DNA of 64,000 bases from DTU015 sp012837895 (lineage in GTDB: Bacteria; Bacillota; Sulfobacillia; Fermentithermobacillales; Fermentithermobacillaceae). Location of the stretch: NCBI GenBank assembly GCA_050952085.1, contig JBMNKH010000004.1, positions 186,001-250,000 on the forward strand, in the 5' to 3' direction. Below the pieces are notes generated by a model. It worked only from the letters and a program-made list of their open reading frames with translations, ran no database searches and was not told the DNA's origin. This document shows, piece after piece, positions 50,391 to 58,854 of this stretch (position 1 is the first letter of the stretch; the number at the start of each line of letters is the position of its first letter). The position numbers and the translations under genes are program-made.

Positions 50391-50437
50391 CCCTGTAGCA
50401 TTTTCCTACATAGACATACCATTTGCCGGCAGCATTT

Positions 50438-52765
50438 TCAAATACTCTCTATGAGAACACCTACTACTGTTATATCATCGTTTGGCGTCTGCCTTTGATA
50501 GCGGAGGCTGTGATTCACAAGGGATTTTACGTAATCGGCCAGAGTTCCTTCTTTCAAGCGGCCTAATCTCATCATAAGCATGTGCTCTGCCCTTGCCGGC
50601 ACCGGGCTTGACCTGAAAACACCGTCTGAAACCAAGAAGATCAAGTCGCCGGGACTGATAGGTTCACTTGTACCGTGACAGAACACATGGGTTACGGACC
50701 CTGCAGGAGGGTTGGAGCCGCGGACTGCCAGGACGTTCCCATCGCTTTTTCTGATAAACGACGGAGGTGCTCCGAGCTTGTAAAAGTACGCCCTCTCTAC
50801 CTCTGCATCTATCACCACGCAGTCAAGAGCTACGAAACTATCAGGCCTCCACGCAAGATGCAGAGTAGAGTTCAAGAAAGATATACATGTGGTGTGGTCG
50901 AGCCGGCAGTCTATCAGTGATTTCAGAAGCCGCACAGCATCCCTGCTTTGTTTGGCGGCAATTTCACCTTTGCCCATCCCGTCCACCAAAATCAGCAGCG
51001 TCCTCCCTGGGTCTAAATCATACCTGACCCACATGTCGCCCGGTTTTTCAACCCCTGACGCTGCGATTGTAGTGCCCTTTACAGATAGCTTGAGGGAAGG
51101 GCTTTTCTTTGAGCTTGAGCTTGTAATCCGGCCCGGATCCATCTCTGCCTTGAGCTGGCTAAGGCACTTGAATTGGTAGGCAAGACACCCTATCGTGTCA
51201 GATTCAATGGAATCCAGCTGCTTTTCAAGCCTGTCTATATGCTTTTCGTAATTGAGGTGAAGTACCATTTCGCGAAACCTGCCGCACCGGTCAGCTATAA
51301 CCAGACTGCTGTCGTACAAACCCAGTTTACCCGCGAGCCTGGCCTTGCGGGCAAGGGTGATGAAGTCTTCATATGTTTCTCCAAAATGCTCTTCCCAACA
51401 AAAACGGCGGTTCCCACAATCCTGGCATGTTTTCTCAAAAAGATGCCTGATGGTGGCCACATCCAGATCGTGATCTCCTTGAACCTCAACTGCCCGGCCT
51501 GAACTCCTCCTGTCTACCCGCTCGCCCGCCCCGGTAACCGCTGCGCCAAGAACTTTCGCGACAGCGAGGCCGGCCCGGGTGCCCTTATCTAAACCGGTCC
51601 CATTATGCTCAGGTAATCCTGACCTTGTAACGCTTGCCTCCTCAAATAAGCGGCCAAGCTCTGAAAGCACATTGAATATCGCAGCCGGCTTGTATTCTGC
51701 CTTTTCCCTCTGAACGGGGTCTGAGCCAACACGCCTGTCAACCTGGCGAACGGCAGGCACAAACCCGGAGACACACTCAAACAGATATGCTCTGACTCCA
51801 GGGGTGATGAACAGGATCGAGGCCGATGCAATGATTTGCTCTGTCAACCTGTGCCGTATTAGTGAAGCTGAGTCAGAAAAGAACGCCATGCCGAGGCCTG
51901 CAGACATATATCCCAGGGTTGCTTCTAGTTTGCCTAGTTTGCCTAGTTTCCCTCCTAATCCTGAGAGAACCCCGATTACGGCCAGCTGTCCGATTATCTC
52001 AGGACCTTCCACCCCTGTGAGGCACGCGGCCAAGCCGCCTAATACTCCTGTTAACGCCCCTACACTCGGACCGCAAGCGTAGGCCAGGACAAGAACGGCA
52101 GCCATGATTACAATGATGCCTATGTCCAAATTGAGCAGTTTAAGACCCTGAAGGCCGCCAATGGCGAACAAACTCATAACGATCAGGGCTTGTCCTGTCT
52201 TCGTGGACTGCAAACCTGGTTTTTCTGCACTGGAGGCCTGGTCAAGGGCTGAAATGAAAATCAATCCCGAGACTATAGTGCATGATGCTTCCATGAAGGC
52301 GGAAAGATAGAGTGAAAAACTCGGCCTTGTGGCGATCCCCGCACCAATCCGTGCCATGAAGACGCAGAAACCCGCGATCACTGCATTCACTATACGTGGA
52401 TAACCGCTTTTCCTCTCTTCACGCGTAAGCAGAGTGATCCCCACTATTGAGAGACCCGCTGGGATGAGCAGATTCCATTGCCGGAGACTTGCAGTGCCCG
52501 CAAGCACGGCAACGGCTGATAGTATGGAAAGCCCGCCAAGCACAGTGCGGTAACCTACGTAGAACCCGGGGCCAAAAGGACTAAGCGCGCCTACGATCCG
52601 CACCCGGCCCAGCAAAAACGCGATTAGATAAACCAGGTACAGGGGTATCATTGACATCTGGTTCGCAGTAGCCTGCCCGAGGGCTTCATCACTGCCTGCT
52701 TCTTGTCTGGGCCTCTTCCCAAGCCGGCCAAACTTGTTCTTTAGAAAACCGGTGACTTTGCTCAC
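50438..52765 (-). CDS. spoIIE: Stage II sporulation protein E
   Basis: 775 residues. About ten N-terminal transmembrane segments, a central region, and a C-terminal PP2C-type phosphatase (LLILVDGMGKGEIAAKQS; LIFLVSDGVFRS). It dephosphorylates SpoIIAA to switch on SigF and helps asymmetric septation. GTG 52765 has AAGGGGG upstream. A short tandem GKL repeat (GGKLGKLGKLE) occurs in a membrane loop. Confidence 0.96.
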   Translation of the reverse strand: MSKVTGFLKNKFGRLGKRPRQEAGSDEALGQATANQMSMIPLYLVYLIAFLLGRVRIVGALSPFGPGFYVGYRTVLGGLSILSAVAVLAGTASLRQWNLLIPAGLSIVGITLLTREERKSGYPRIVNAVIAGFCVFMARIGAGIATRPSFSLYLSAFMEASCTIVSGLIFISALDQASSAEKPGLQSTKTGQALIVMSLFAIGGLQGLKLLNLDIGIIVIMAAVLVLAYACGPSVGALTGVLGGLAACLTGVEGPEIIGQLAVIGVLSGLGGKLGKLGKLEATLGYMSAGLGMAFFSDSASLIRHRLTEQIIASASILFITPGVRAYLFECVSGFVPAVRQVDRRVGSDPVQREKAEYKPAAIFNVLSELGRLFEEASVTRSGLPEHNGTGLDKGTRAGLAVAKVLGAAVTGAGERVDRRSSGRAVEVQGDHDLDVATIRHLFEKTCQDCGNRRFCWEEHFGETYEDFITLARKARLAGKLGLYDSSLVIADRCGRFREMVLHLNYEKHIDRLEKQLDSIESDTIGCLAYQFKCLSQLKAEMDPGRITSSSSKKSPSLKLSVKGTTIAASGVEKPGDMWVRYDLDPGRTLLILVDGMGKGEIAAKQSRDAVRLLKSLIDCRLDHTTCISFLNSTLHLAWRPDSFVALDCVVIDAEVERAYFYKLGAPPSFIRKSDGNVLAVRGSNPPAGSVTHVFCHGTSEPISPGDLIFLVSDGVFRSSPVPARAEHMLMMRLGRLKEGTLADYVKSLVNHSLRYQRQTPNDDITVVGVLIESI

Positions 52766-52794
52766 ATTGATATCCCCCTTGGTTGTGTTTCCAT

Positions 52795-52870
52795 TTTATA
52801 CCGTTCCGCGCGCATTTGATGTCGGGGCTTGTCCTTACGGGTTGCTGCTGGGAAGCAAATGCCTGTCGAA
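52795..52870 (-). promoter_or_regulatory. spoIIE promoter region with possible Spo0A box
   Basis: A -10-like TATAAA (52795-52800) and, about 65 bp upstream, TGTCGAA (52864-52870), close to the 0A box TTGTCGAA. B. subtilis spoIIE is activated by Spo0A. Confidence 0.35.
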
Positions 52871-53016
52871 GAAACAACATATGTTTGGAACGGTGGAGGA
52901 TGCCAGAGTAATCTTTGTGCGTTTGGGGTGTAATGCTCTAGTGCCCGGAACAACATAGCAAATCCGCCAATACTCGGTGTATACCCAACACTACCTGGCT
53001 AAAATGTGTCAACTGA

Positions 53017-53035
53017 CAGTGATTTTGTCACTCCT
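53017..53035 (+). repeat. Left-side copy of the array-flank dyad
   Basis: CAGTGATTTTGTCAC differs by one base over 15 bp from CAGTGATATTGTCAC, the inverse of the core in 53604-53633. The array is thus bracketed by inverted copies. Confidence 0.6.
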
Positions 53036-53088
53036 AGGATTTTGGCTTGCGCTGGTTGCAAAAGCCTTAGCTAGCTGAGGGTAGGAAG

Positions 53089-53590
53089 AATGGTATACCT
53101 AGTGCACCATTTCTGCTGAAATCGTAGTTCAAGCAAGCAAGACTGGTGCATGCAGTGCACCATTTGGGCCGCGATGAGGCCTGAAAGCTGGAAATATGGT
53201 GCACGTGGTGTACCGTTTTGGCGAACAACACCCTCAAGACCCGGCAGTTTGGTGCATCCTGTGTACCATTTTTCCGGGTGCTCTATCGAAAACCAGGCAG
53301 ATTGGTGCATCTGGTGCACCATTTCTGCTGAGATCGCAGCTCAAACTGGCAAGAATGGTGTACGTCGTACACCATTTTGGCGGTCGTAGGGTCGGAAAAC
53401 CCTGAAAATGGTGCATCTAGTGCACCATTTCAACTATCGAGGTACATCAAACCCGCAAGAATGGCGCACATAGTACACCATTTCGCCTGTACAGAAACCG
53501 GAAACGAGAAAGATCGGTTCACGTGATGCACCATTTTCCGAGAACTAGCGTTGAAGATCCGTCAGACTGGTACATGTGTGCGCCGTTTTC
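53089..53590. repeat. Ten-unit 53-bp palindrome array (array B)
   Basis: The TGGT position of ten units falls at 53091, 53144, 53197, 53250, 53303, 53356, 53409, 53462, 53515 and 53568, always 53 bp apart. Each has a dyad of ATGGTGCAC and GTGCACCAT half-sites around 3 bp, then about 31 bp of variable, partly related sequence. Units 1 and 5 match at 24 of 31 positions there. Unit 6 changes both arms together (GTGTAC/GTACAC). Open frames run through on both strands but 53 is not a multiple of three and no start or ribosome-binding site stands out. I read it as non-coding. Confidence 0.92.
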
Positions 53591-53603
53591 TCAGTCCGCT
53601 TCC

Positions 53604-53633
53604 AGGGTGACAATATCACTGGCCGGTAGCAAG
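53604..53633 (+). repeat. 30-bp element next to the tRNA-Met/Lys promoter
   Basis: Identical to the inverse of 314-343. Dyad GTGACAATATCAC is centred at 53613, about 71 bp upstream of the predicted tRNA-Met start. It ends 15 bp before the -35 box. Confidence 0.85.
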
Positions 53634-53648
53634 AGCCGAGCTAAAATG

Positions 53649-53677
53649 TTGACGAAAGCTCATATCCTGCTTATAAT
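53649..53677 (+). promoter_or_regulatory. Promoter of tRNA-Met/Lys
   Basis: -35 TTGACG (53649-53654), 17-bp spacer, -10 TATAAT (53672-53677), 15 bp before tRNA-Met. Confidence 0.8.
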
Positions 53678-53691
53678 TATCTATGCTATGT

Positions 53692-53768
53692 GGCGGCGTA
53701 GCTCAGATGGTTAGAGCATACGGTTCATACCCGTAGAGTCACTGGTTCGAATCCAGTCGCCGCTACCA
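53692..53768 (+). tRNA. tRNA-Met (CAT), elongator
   Basis: 77 nt, anticodon CAT in loop TTCATAC, CCA encoded. Close to the B. subtilis elongator tRNA-Met pattern. tRNA-Ile(CAT) is less likely. Confidence 0.92.
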
Positions 53769-53780
53769 ATCCCTTTTCCT

Positions 53781-53856
53781 GGGCCATTAGCTCAATTGGC
53801 AGAGCATCCGACTCTTAATCGGAGGGTTACAGGTTCGAGTCCTGTATGGCCCACCA
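53781..53856 (+). tRNA. tRNA-Lys (CTT)
   Basis: 76 nt, anticodon CTT in loop CTCTTAA, acceptor GGGCCAT/ATGGCCC, CCA encoded. 12 bp after tRNA-Met. Confidence 0.95.
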
Positions 53857-53915
53857 GCCTGATTTTGTGGGTGCAACGCCTTATCCGGTGATTTTTCCCC
53901 GGGCAAGCTTAAGCC

Positions 53916-54514
53916 TTAGACCTTTACATCTCTAGACCTTTTGCTAAGCGTTGCAACTGAGGTACAAGTACCAGAATACTCAAGCCGAATGCCGCGCCTA
54001 TAAGATCGTTTTAGCATGAAACGGTAGTTAGCCTGCTTGTTCAAAAATCTGACTAATACTAAGAGTTTCTCCATTGCAGGCATACAGTGCAGCGGTTCCA
54101 ATAGAGCTGCCCTGGCTGACAAGAAAGCTTCATAGTCCTTCTTCACTTTTGCATGCCGCTCATCACCTGTAAGACCCTCTACCCCACAGCTAGCTGTTCA
54201 TAGGGAATCAGGTGGGTTCTTAAGCATCTTCTTAACTCATCTGCCCCAAGAGAACCACTGCTCGCTCGTTCCTTTAAGTAGGTTATAGGATCTTTGTTGG
54301 ATATGGTACGGTTGGTGCGCCAGGTAATCAGGGCACAGTTAAGGGCTCTCGAAATCTGGCCATCAGGCACTCCTGCTTCTTCTAAGAGGGATGCAGGAAA
54401 CAAGTGATGGTATTCCCGGGGATGTTGTTTCGAAGTAATGCTGGCCACAGTCGCTCTTGTACCATCAGCCAAATCCTCTGCCCCGCATTTTACATCATAA
54501 GTGGAAAGACGCAC
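53916..54514 (-). pseudogene. Remnant of a DUF262/DUF1524 (HNH-type) protein
   Basis: The 54179-54514 frame contains the HNH-like REYHHLFPASLL ... NCALITWRTNRTISNKDPITYL ... LIPYEQLAVG, as in the C-terminus of DUF262/DUF1524 restriction-type proteins. It stops, but a -1 shift at a G-run continues VEGLTGDERHAKVKKDYEAFLSARAALL in the next frame (to 53916). The N-terminal DUF262 part is absent; an in-frame stop lies just before the fragment. Reads as a decayed defence gene. The region between 53857 and 54673 has no other gene. Confidence 0.7.
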
Positions 54515-54673
54515 CCTTCAAGACACTCACATCAACACCCAACGTGGTTGGCTCAACCGTTCCCCGGTTTTGCAATGTGCAGGACTATACCGCTGGCGTG
54601 TAGAACAAGCTCCCAGCATGACTGCGAGAACCACATACAAACCAGGATAGTTCTGAGAGGAAGCAGATAACAT

Positions 54674-55483
54674 ATGGCGTTAGCACCACAGCGGGAGCAG
54701 GAAAACAACACACTGCGCCCACCCCTAAAATGGGCAGGTGGCAAACGGTGGTTAGTCCCCTACCTACGTGAGTATTGGGCTCCGCACGCCCACAGGCGTC
54801 TGGTTGAGCCTTTTTGCGGAGGATTGTCTGTAACTTTGGGGCTTATGCCAGACTCCGCCCTGCTCAACGACATAAACCCGCATCTCATCAACTTCTTTCG
54901 ATGGCTCTCAAGAGGGCTTCAGGTTGAAATAGACATGCGGAACGATAAAGAACTCTATTATTCCCACCGTAGCCGCTTCAATGAACTCATACAGCAAGGC
55001 CTCAGCAACACCAAAGAAGCAGCGGAATTATTCTATTACCTCAACCGCACCGGGTATAACGGCCTTTGCAGGTTCAACAAGAAAGGCAGATTCAATGTAC
55101 CCTTTGGCAGGTACAAGACGATTAACTACATCCGGGATTTCTCGGCATACCAAAACCTGTTCAGGAACTGGGAATTCATGTGCGCTGATTTCGAGGACAT
55201 GCCCATCCAACCAGACGATCTCATCTATGCCGATCCTCCCTATGACGTGGAGTTCACCCAATACTCCAAACAAGGTTTCACCTGGGAAGATCAGGTCCGG
55301 CTTGCCGAATGGCTAGCCAAACACCCTGGCCCGGTAGTCTTATCCAATCAAGCGACCAACCGCATTGTCCTGCTGTATGAAGACCTGAGCTTTTCCATTA
55401 GATATCTTGATGCCCCGCGGATGATAAATTGTACCGGAGACCGTACCCCGGCGAAAGAAGTGCTCGCTGTAAGAGGGATGTGA
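54674..55483 (+). CDS. Dam-family DNA adenine methyltransferase
   Basis: 269 residues. KWAGGKRWLVPYL and LVEPFCGGLSVTLGL (SAM site), and catalytic YADPPYDVEF. Similar in length to DpnII-type and Dam enzymes that methylate GATC; the target is inferred. No intact restriction gene is beside it, so it may be an orphan. It is transcribed away from the broken HNH-type gene. Confidence 0.88.
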   Translation: MALAPQREQENNTLRPPLKWAGGKRWLVPYLREYWAPHAHRRLVEPFCGGLSVTLGLMPDSALLNDINPHLINFFRWLSRGLQVEIDMRNDKELYYSHRSRFNELIQQGLSNTKEAAELFYYLNRTGYNGLCRFNKKGRFNVPFGRYKTINYIRDFSAYQNLFRNWEFMCADFEDMPIQPDDLIYADPPYDVEFTQYSKQGFTWEDQVRLAEWLAKHPGPVVLSNQATNRIVLLYEDLSFSIRYLDAPRMINCTGDRTPAKEVLAVRGM

Positions 55484-55614
55484 GCCCCGCTTGCCTCTGA
55501 TCACCTGGTCCGACCGGCCTGCAACGCGAATGAGCCCCAATCCGGTCATCGCGCGAACCGGGGCCCAGGCACGAGCTAAGCTATCCGAACCTATCAGGCA
55601 CCTTATCTAGTTAT

Positions 55615-55881
55615 CTATCTAGCAAGCTTGTCTATTACCGATATAATCTCATCTATCTTCTGCTTCTTGCTTTCAGGATCCTCAAAAGCTTCGCTGACAC
55701 AGTGTCTCAAATGCGCATGAAGGATGTCTCTGTTTATGTTTTTCAAGATGCCGATAGACGCCATGAGTTGAGTGGAGATTTCGATACAATACCGGTCATC
55801 CTCAACCATACGGATAAGCCCGTCTATCTGTCCCCTTACAGTCTTGAGTTTCCTTAACGTTTTGTCCTTGTCTGCCCGCAT
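55615..55881 (-). CDS. csoR: CsoR-family copper-sensing repressor
   Basis: About 88 residues, all-helical, with copper ligands in C-H-C arrangement (RYCIEI; HLRHC). ATG 55881 has GGGAG 6 nt upstream; ATG 55887 is an alternative. It follows copA by about 45 bp, so the repressor is encoded in the operon it probably controls. Confidence 0.88.
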   Translation of the reverse strand: MRADKDKTLRKLKTVRGQIDGLIRMVEDDRYCIEISTQLMASIGILKNINRDILHAHLRHCVSEAFEDPESKKQKIDEIISVIDKLAR

Positions 55882-55926
55882 TTCCATCTCCCACTACCTA
55901 TGTCCATAGTCTTGATACCGACCATG

Positions 55927-58665
55927 TTAAGATACTTCGATAACTGTGTAACCGGCCTCTTCCACGGCCTGCTTCAGCACCTCATCAGATACATTGTGCT
56001 CTAGGGATACCTCAGCAGTCTGGTTCTCAAGGCTCACTTCAACTTTGCCTACCCCATCCACTGCTCCAAGCGCCTTTTCGACCCTCATCTGGCAGTGCTG
56101 GCACATCATGCCACTGACCTTCAGGATTTTCTTCATTAATACATCCTCCTCTTCTCTTGTGTCCCAGACATCAGACCGGACAACGGATCTTCCGGCCGCA
56201 TCCGGGTCCGTTGAATCAATGTCACTATGTGTAGTCTCTGAAGCATATGAGCCATGTGATACAGCCGTATGCTCAACCCAGGATCCCTCACCCTCCACCA
56301 TCACCTTTGACACTGAAACCGGCTTGAAACGCAGATCAACGGTTTCTTGCCTCTCGGGCGCGGTGGGTTGAAATCTGCGCAACCTCAATGCATTGGTAAC
56401 TACAAACACAGAACTCATGCTCATTGCCGCAGCGCCAATCATCGGTGAAAGCTTGAGCCCAAATGCAGGGTACAGCAAGCCCGCAGCAATCGGTATACCC
56501 AGGGTGTTGTAGAAGAATGCCCAGAATAGGTTTTGCTTGATATTCCTGATAGTCGCCTTGGATAACTCGGTGGCCCCCACAGCATCCACCAAGTCGCTCT
56601 TTATGAGTACAATGTCTGCTGACTCAATCGCCACGTCAGTACCTGCGCCTATGGCTATCCCTACATCCGCTCTTGCGAGAGCCGGAGCATCGTTGATGCC
56701 GTCGCCTATCATGCCCACTTTGTGCCCATCCTTCTGGAGACCCTGGATTGTGCTGTCTTTCTCTTGAGGCAACACCTCAGCTATGGCCTCATCGATATCC
56801 AATTGCTTCCGTATCGCCTCAGCCGTCTTCCAATTGTCACCTGTGAGCACTACGACCCTGACTCCCATCTGCTTAAACCTGTCCACAGCCTGCCGGCTGG
56901 TCGGCTTGGGCACATCGGCAACAGCAATTATCCCTAGCGGAGTGTTTTCCGCTGCGAAACATATGGGTGTCTTGGCTTGCTCTGAAAGACCATCGATCAG
57001 TTCTTCCATCGCAGACGTATCAACGCCTTTTTCATGCATGAAGCGCACATTCCCGGCTGAGTAGGCTTTCCCGTCAATGTGACCCTCCACGCCTTTTCCT
57101 GAAACAGCTTTGAAGTCAGTGATGTTCCTCAAAGTGATATTGAGTTCATTCGCGTAGTTCAGTATAGCTTTTGCGATATGATGCTCTGAGTTCATCTCAA
57201 GGGTCCCGGCGATTTCCAGAAGTTCCTCTTGAGAGCCGGCACTGCCGAGCACAATATCTGTTACACGTGGTTTGCCTTCGGTCAGAGTACCTGTCTTGTC
57301 CAACACGATGGTATCTACATGATGGAGAACTTCCAGGGCTTCAGCTGACTTTATGAGTATGCCATGTTCCGCTCCTTTACCTGTCCCAACCATAATGGCA
57401 ACCGGCGTCGCAAGGCCCAGAGCACACGGACACGAAATAACCAGCACTGAAATCCCGATTGACATGGCGAACTCGAAACTCTGTCCTGCTAACAACCATG
57501 CAATGGTACTCACAAGGGCGATTACCATGACAACAGGGACGAATATCCCGCTGATCTGGTCTGCGAGCCTGCCTACAGGCGCCTTGGTGGCACTTGCCTC
57601 CTCTACAAGCGCGATAATCTTAGCAAATGTAGTGTCCATACCTACTTCAGTCGCCCGGAACTTGAAAGCGCCCGACGCGTTAATGGTGGCCGCGCTTACA
57701 CGATCCCCTATTTCTTTCTTGACCGGTATGCTTTCGCCGGTCAACGCAGATTCATCTACATGGGATTGTCCTTCTATGATCACTCCGTCCACAGGAATCC
57801 GGTCTCCGGGCTTAATCACTACGATGTCTCCTACCTCAACCAGTTCTACGGGTATCTCTTCTTGTACCCCGTCCCGTTCGACTAATGCGGTCTTTGGGGC
57901 CAGATCCATGAGTTTCCTTATAGCGTCTGAAGTCCTTGCTTTAGCCCGGGTTTCAAGGAACTCACCGAGGGTAATAAGGGTAAGGATCATGGCTGAAGAT
58001 TCAAAGTACAGGTCGTGTGCGTATTGTGCCACCAAGTTTAGGTCGCCTGCACCTAAACCGTAACTCATCCGGAAGATAGCAAATACTCCGTATACCAAGC
58101 CTGCCCCAGCGCCGACGGCAATGAGGGAATCCATATTAGGCTTCCGCCTGAAGAGTGCCCTGAAACCCACCGTGAAGAACTTCCTGTTAACGTAAGCTAC
58201 CGGCAGTACCAGGAGAAACTGGACGAAAGCATACGAGACCGAGTTTTGGATGTCCGACAAGAAGGCAGGTAAAGGCAAATTAATCATAGGCCCCATGGAC
58301 ACATACATCAAAGGCACCATAAACAGAAGGGATGAAACCAGGCGCCTCTTCATATCTTGGATTTCTTCCTCTACCACATTCTTAGGTTCGCCAGTAGATG
58401 CGGCTTGGCCGGCTCTCTGTTGCGTCTTGGTTCTCACAGAAGCTCCGTACCCAGCCTGAGTAACAGCTTTCACAATATCTTCATCTGCAACCTGCCCAGA
58501 GTCATACTTGACCCGCATAGTCCCAGTGAGAAGGTTCACCGTCACATCCTCTACGCCTTCGAGTTCTTTCACGCTGCGCTCCACAGCAGCTGAACATGCT
58601 GCACAAGTCATGCCTGTGACATTGAACTGTGTTTCCTTTTCTTCTTGCCTCGTCGTATCGTTCAT
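55927..58665 (-). CDS. copA: Copper-exporting P1B ATPase CopA fused to a CopZ-like domain
   Basis: About 912 residues. N-terminal HMA domain (GMTCAACS), transmembrane helices, TGES, CPC (SCPCALGLATP), DKTGTLT, GDGINDAP. The usual SEHP motif reads SEHH. After the last transmembrane helices and an acidic Ser/Asp/Thr linker of about 65 residues, a second HMA domain begins (KKILKVSGMMCQHCQMRVEKA), which resembles the free chaperone CopZ. ATG 58665 is chosen; a GTG at 58692 lies in the operator region. Confidence 0.9.
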   Translation of the reverse strand: MNDTTRQEEKETQFNVTGMTCAACSAAVERSVKELEGVEDVTVNLLTGTMRVKYDSGQVADEDIVKAVTQAGYGASVRTKTQQRAGQAASTGEPKNVVEEEIQDMKRRLVSSLLFMVPLMYVSMGPMINLPLPAFLSDIQNSVSYAFVQFLLVLPVAYVNRKFFTVGFRALFRRKPNMDSLIAVGAGAGLVYGVFAIFRMSYGLGAGDLNLVAQYAHDLYFESSAMILTLITLGEFLETRAKARTSDAIRKLMDLAPKTALVERDGVQEEIPVELVEVGDIVVIKPGDRIPVDGVIIEGQSHVDESALTGESIPVKKEIGDRVSAATINASGAFKFRATEVGMDTTFAKIIALVEEASATKAPVGRLADQISGIFVPVVMVIALVSTIAWLLAGQSFEFAMSIGISVLVISCPCALGLATPVAIMVGTGKGAEHGILIKSAEALEVLHHVDTIVLDKTGTLTEGKPRVTDIVLGSAGSQEELLEIAGTLEMNSEHHIAKAILNYANELNITLRNITDFKAVSGKGVEGHIDGKAYSAGNVRFMHEKGVDTSAMEELIDGLSEQAKTPICFAAENTPLGIIAVADVPKPTSRQAVDRFKQMGVRVVVLTGDNWKTAEAIRKQLDIDEAIAEVLPQEKDSTIQGLQKDGHKVGMIGDGINDAPALARADVGIAIGAGTDVAIESADIVLIKSDLVDAVGATELSKATIRNIKQNLFWAFFYNTLGIPIAAGLLYPAFGLKLSPMIGAAAMSMSSVFVVTNALRLRRFQPTAPERQETVDLRFKPVSVSKVMVEGEGSWVEHTAVSHGSYASETTHSDIDSTDPDAAGRSVVRSDVWDTREEEDVLMKKILKVSGMMCQHCQMRVEKALGAVDGVGKVEVSLENQTAEVSLEHNVSDEVLKQAVEEAGYTVIEVS

Positions 58666-58684
58666 GGTTTGACGCACCCCCACC

Positions 58685-58698
58685 ACCCCCACCGGGGT
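58685..58698. promoter_or_regulatory. Candidate CsoR operator
   Basis: GC-rich dyad ACCCC-N4-GGGGT, 13 bp downstream of the -10. CsoR sites have GC-rich dyads of this type. Position suits repression. Confidence 0.55.
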
Positions 58699-58710
58699 GT
58701 ATGTATCTTC

Positions 58711-58739
58711 ATTATATGCCCGGGCGCAAAATGCGTCAA
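58711..58739 (-). promoter_or_regulatory. Promoter of copA-csoR
   Basis: Minus strand: -35 TTGACG (58734-58739), 17-bp spacer, -10 TATAAT (58711-58716). Confidence 0.75.
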
Positions 58740-58854
58740 TACTCGATAGCTAAGGTTGCTACCGGCCGTGTTCTCAGGGCAAGAGAGCCTGATTCTTAGG
58801 CAGAGACGCGAAGTGCCTGGTCCAGGTGTGCGGGGCAACGCGGTCAGGACTATG

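Noticed and set aside
53071..53416. Short open frames through array B on both strands
   Set aside because: They arise because the palindromes lack stops. The 53-bp period shifts frame each unit and no ribosome-binding site supports a start.
53089..53590. CRISPR array
   Set aside because: Repeat plus spacer size fits loosely, but the repeats vary, the intervals are all the same length and related to each other (24 of 31 between units 1 and 5), and no cas gene is nearby.
58666..58692. Longer CopA start at GTG 58692
   Set aside because: The extra codons read through the GC-rich operator; ATG 58665 is followed by a normal N-terminus.
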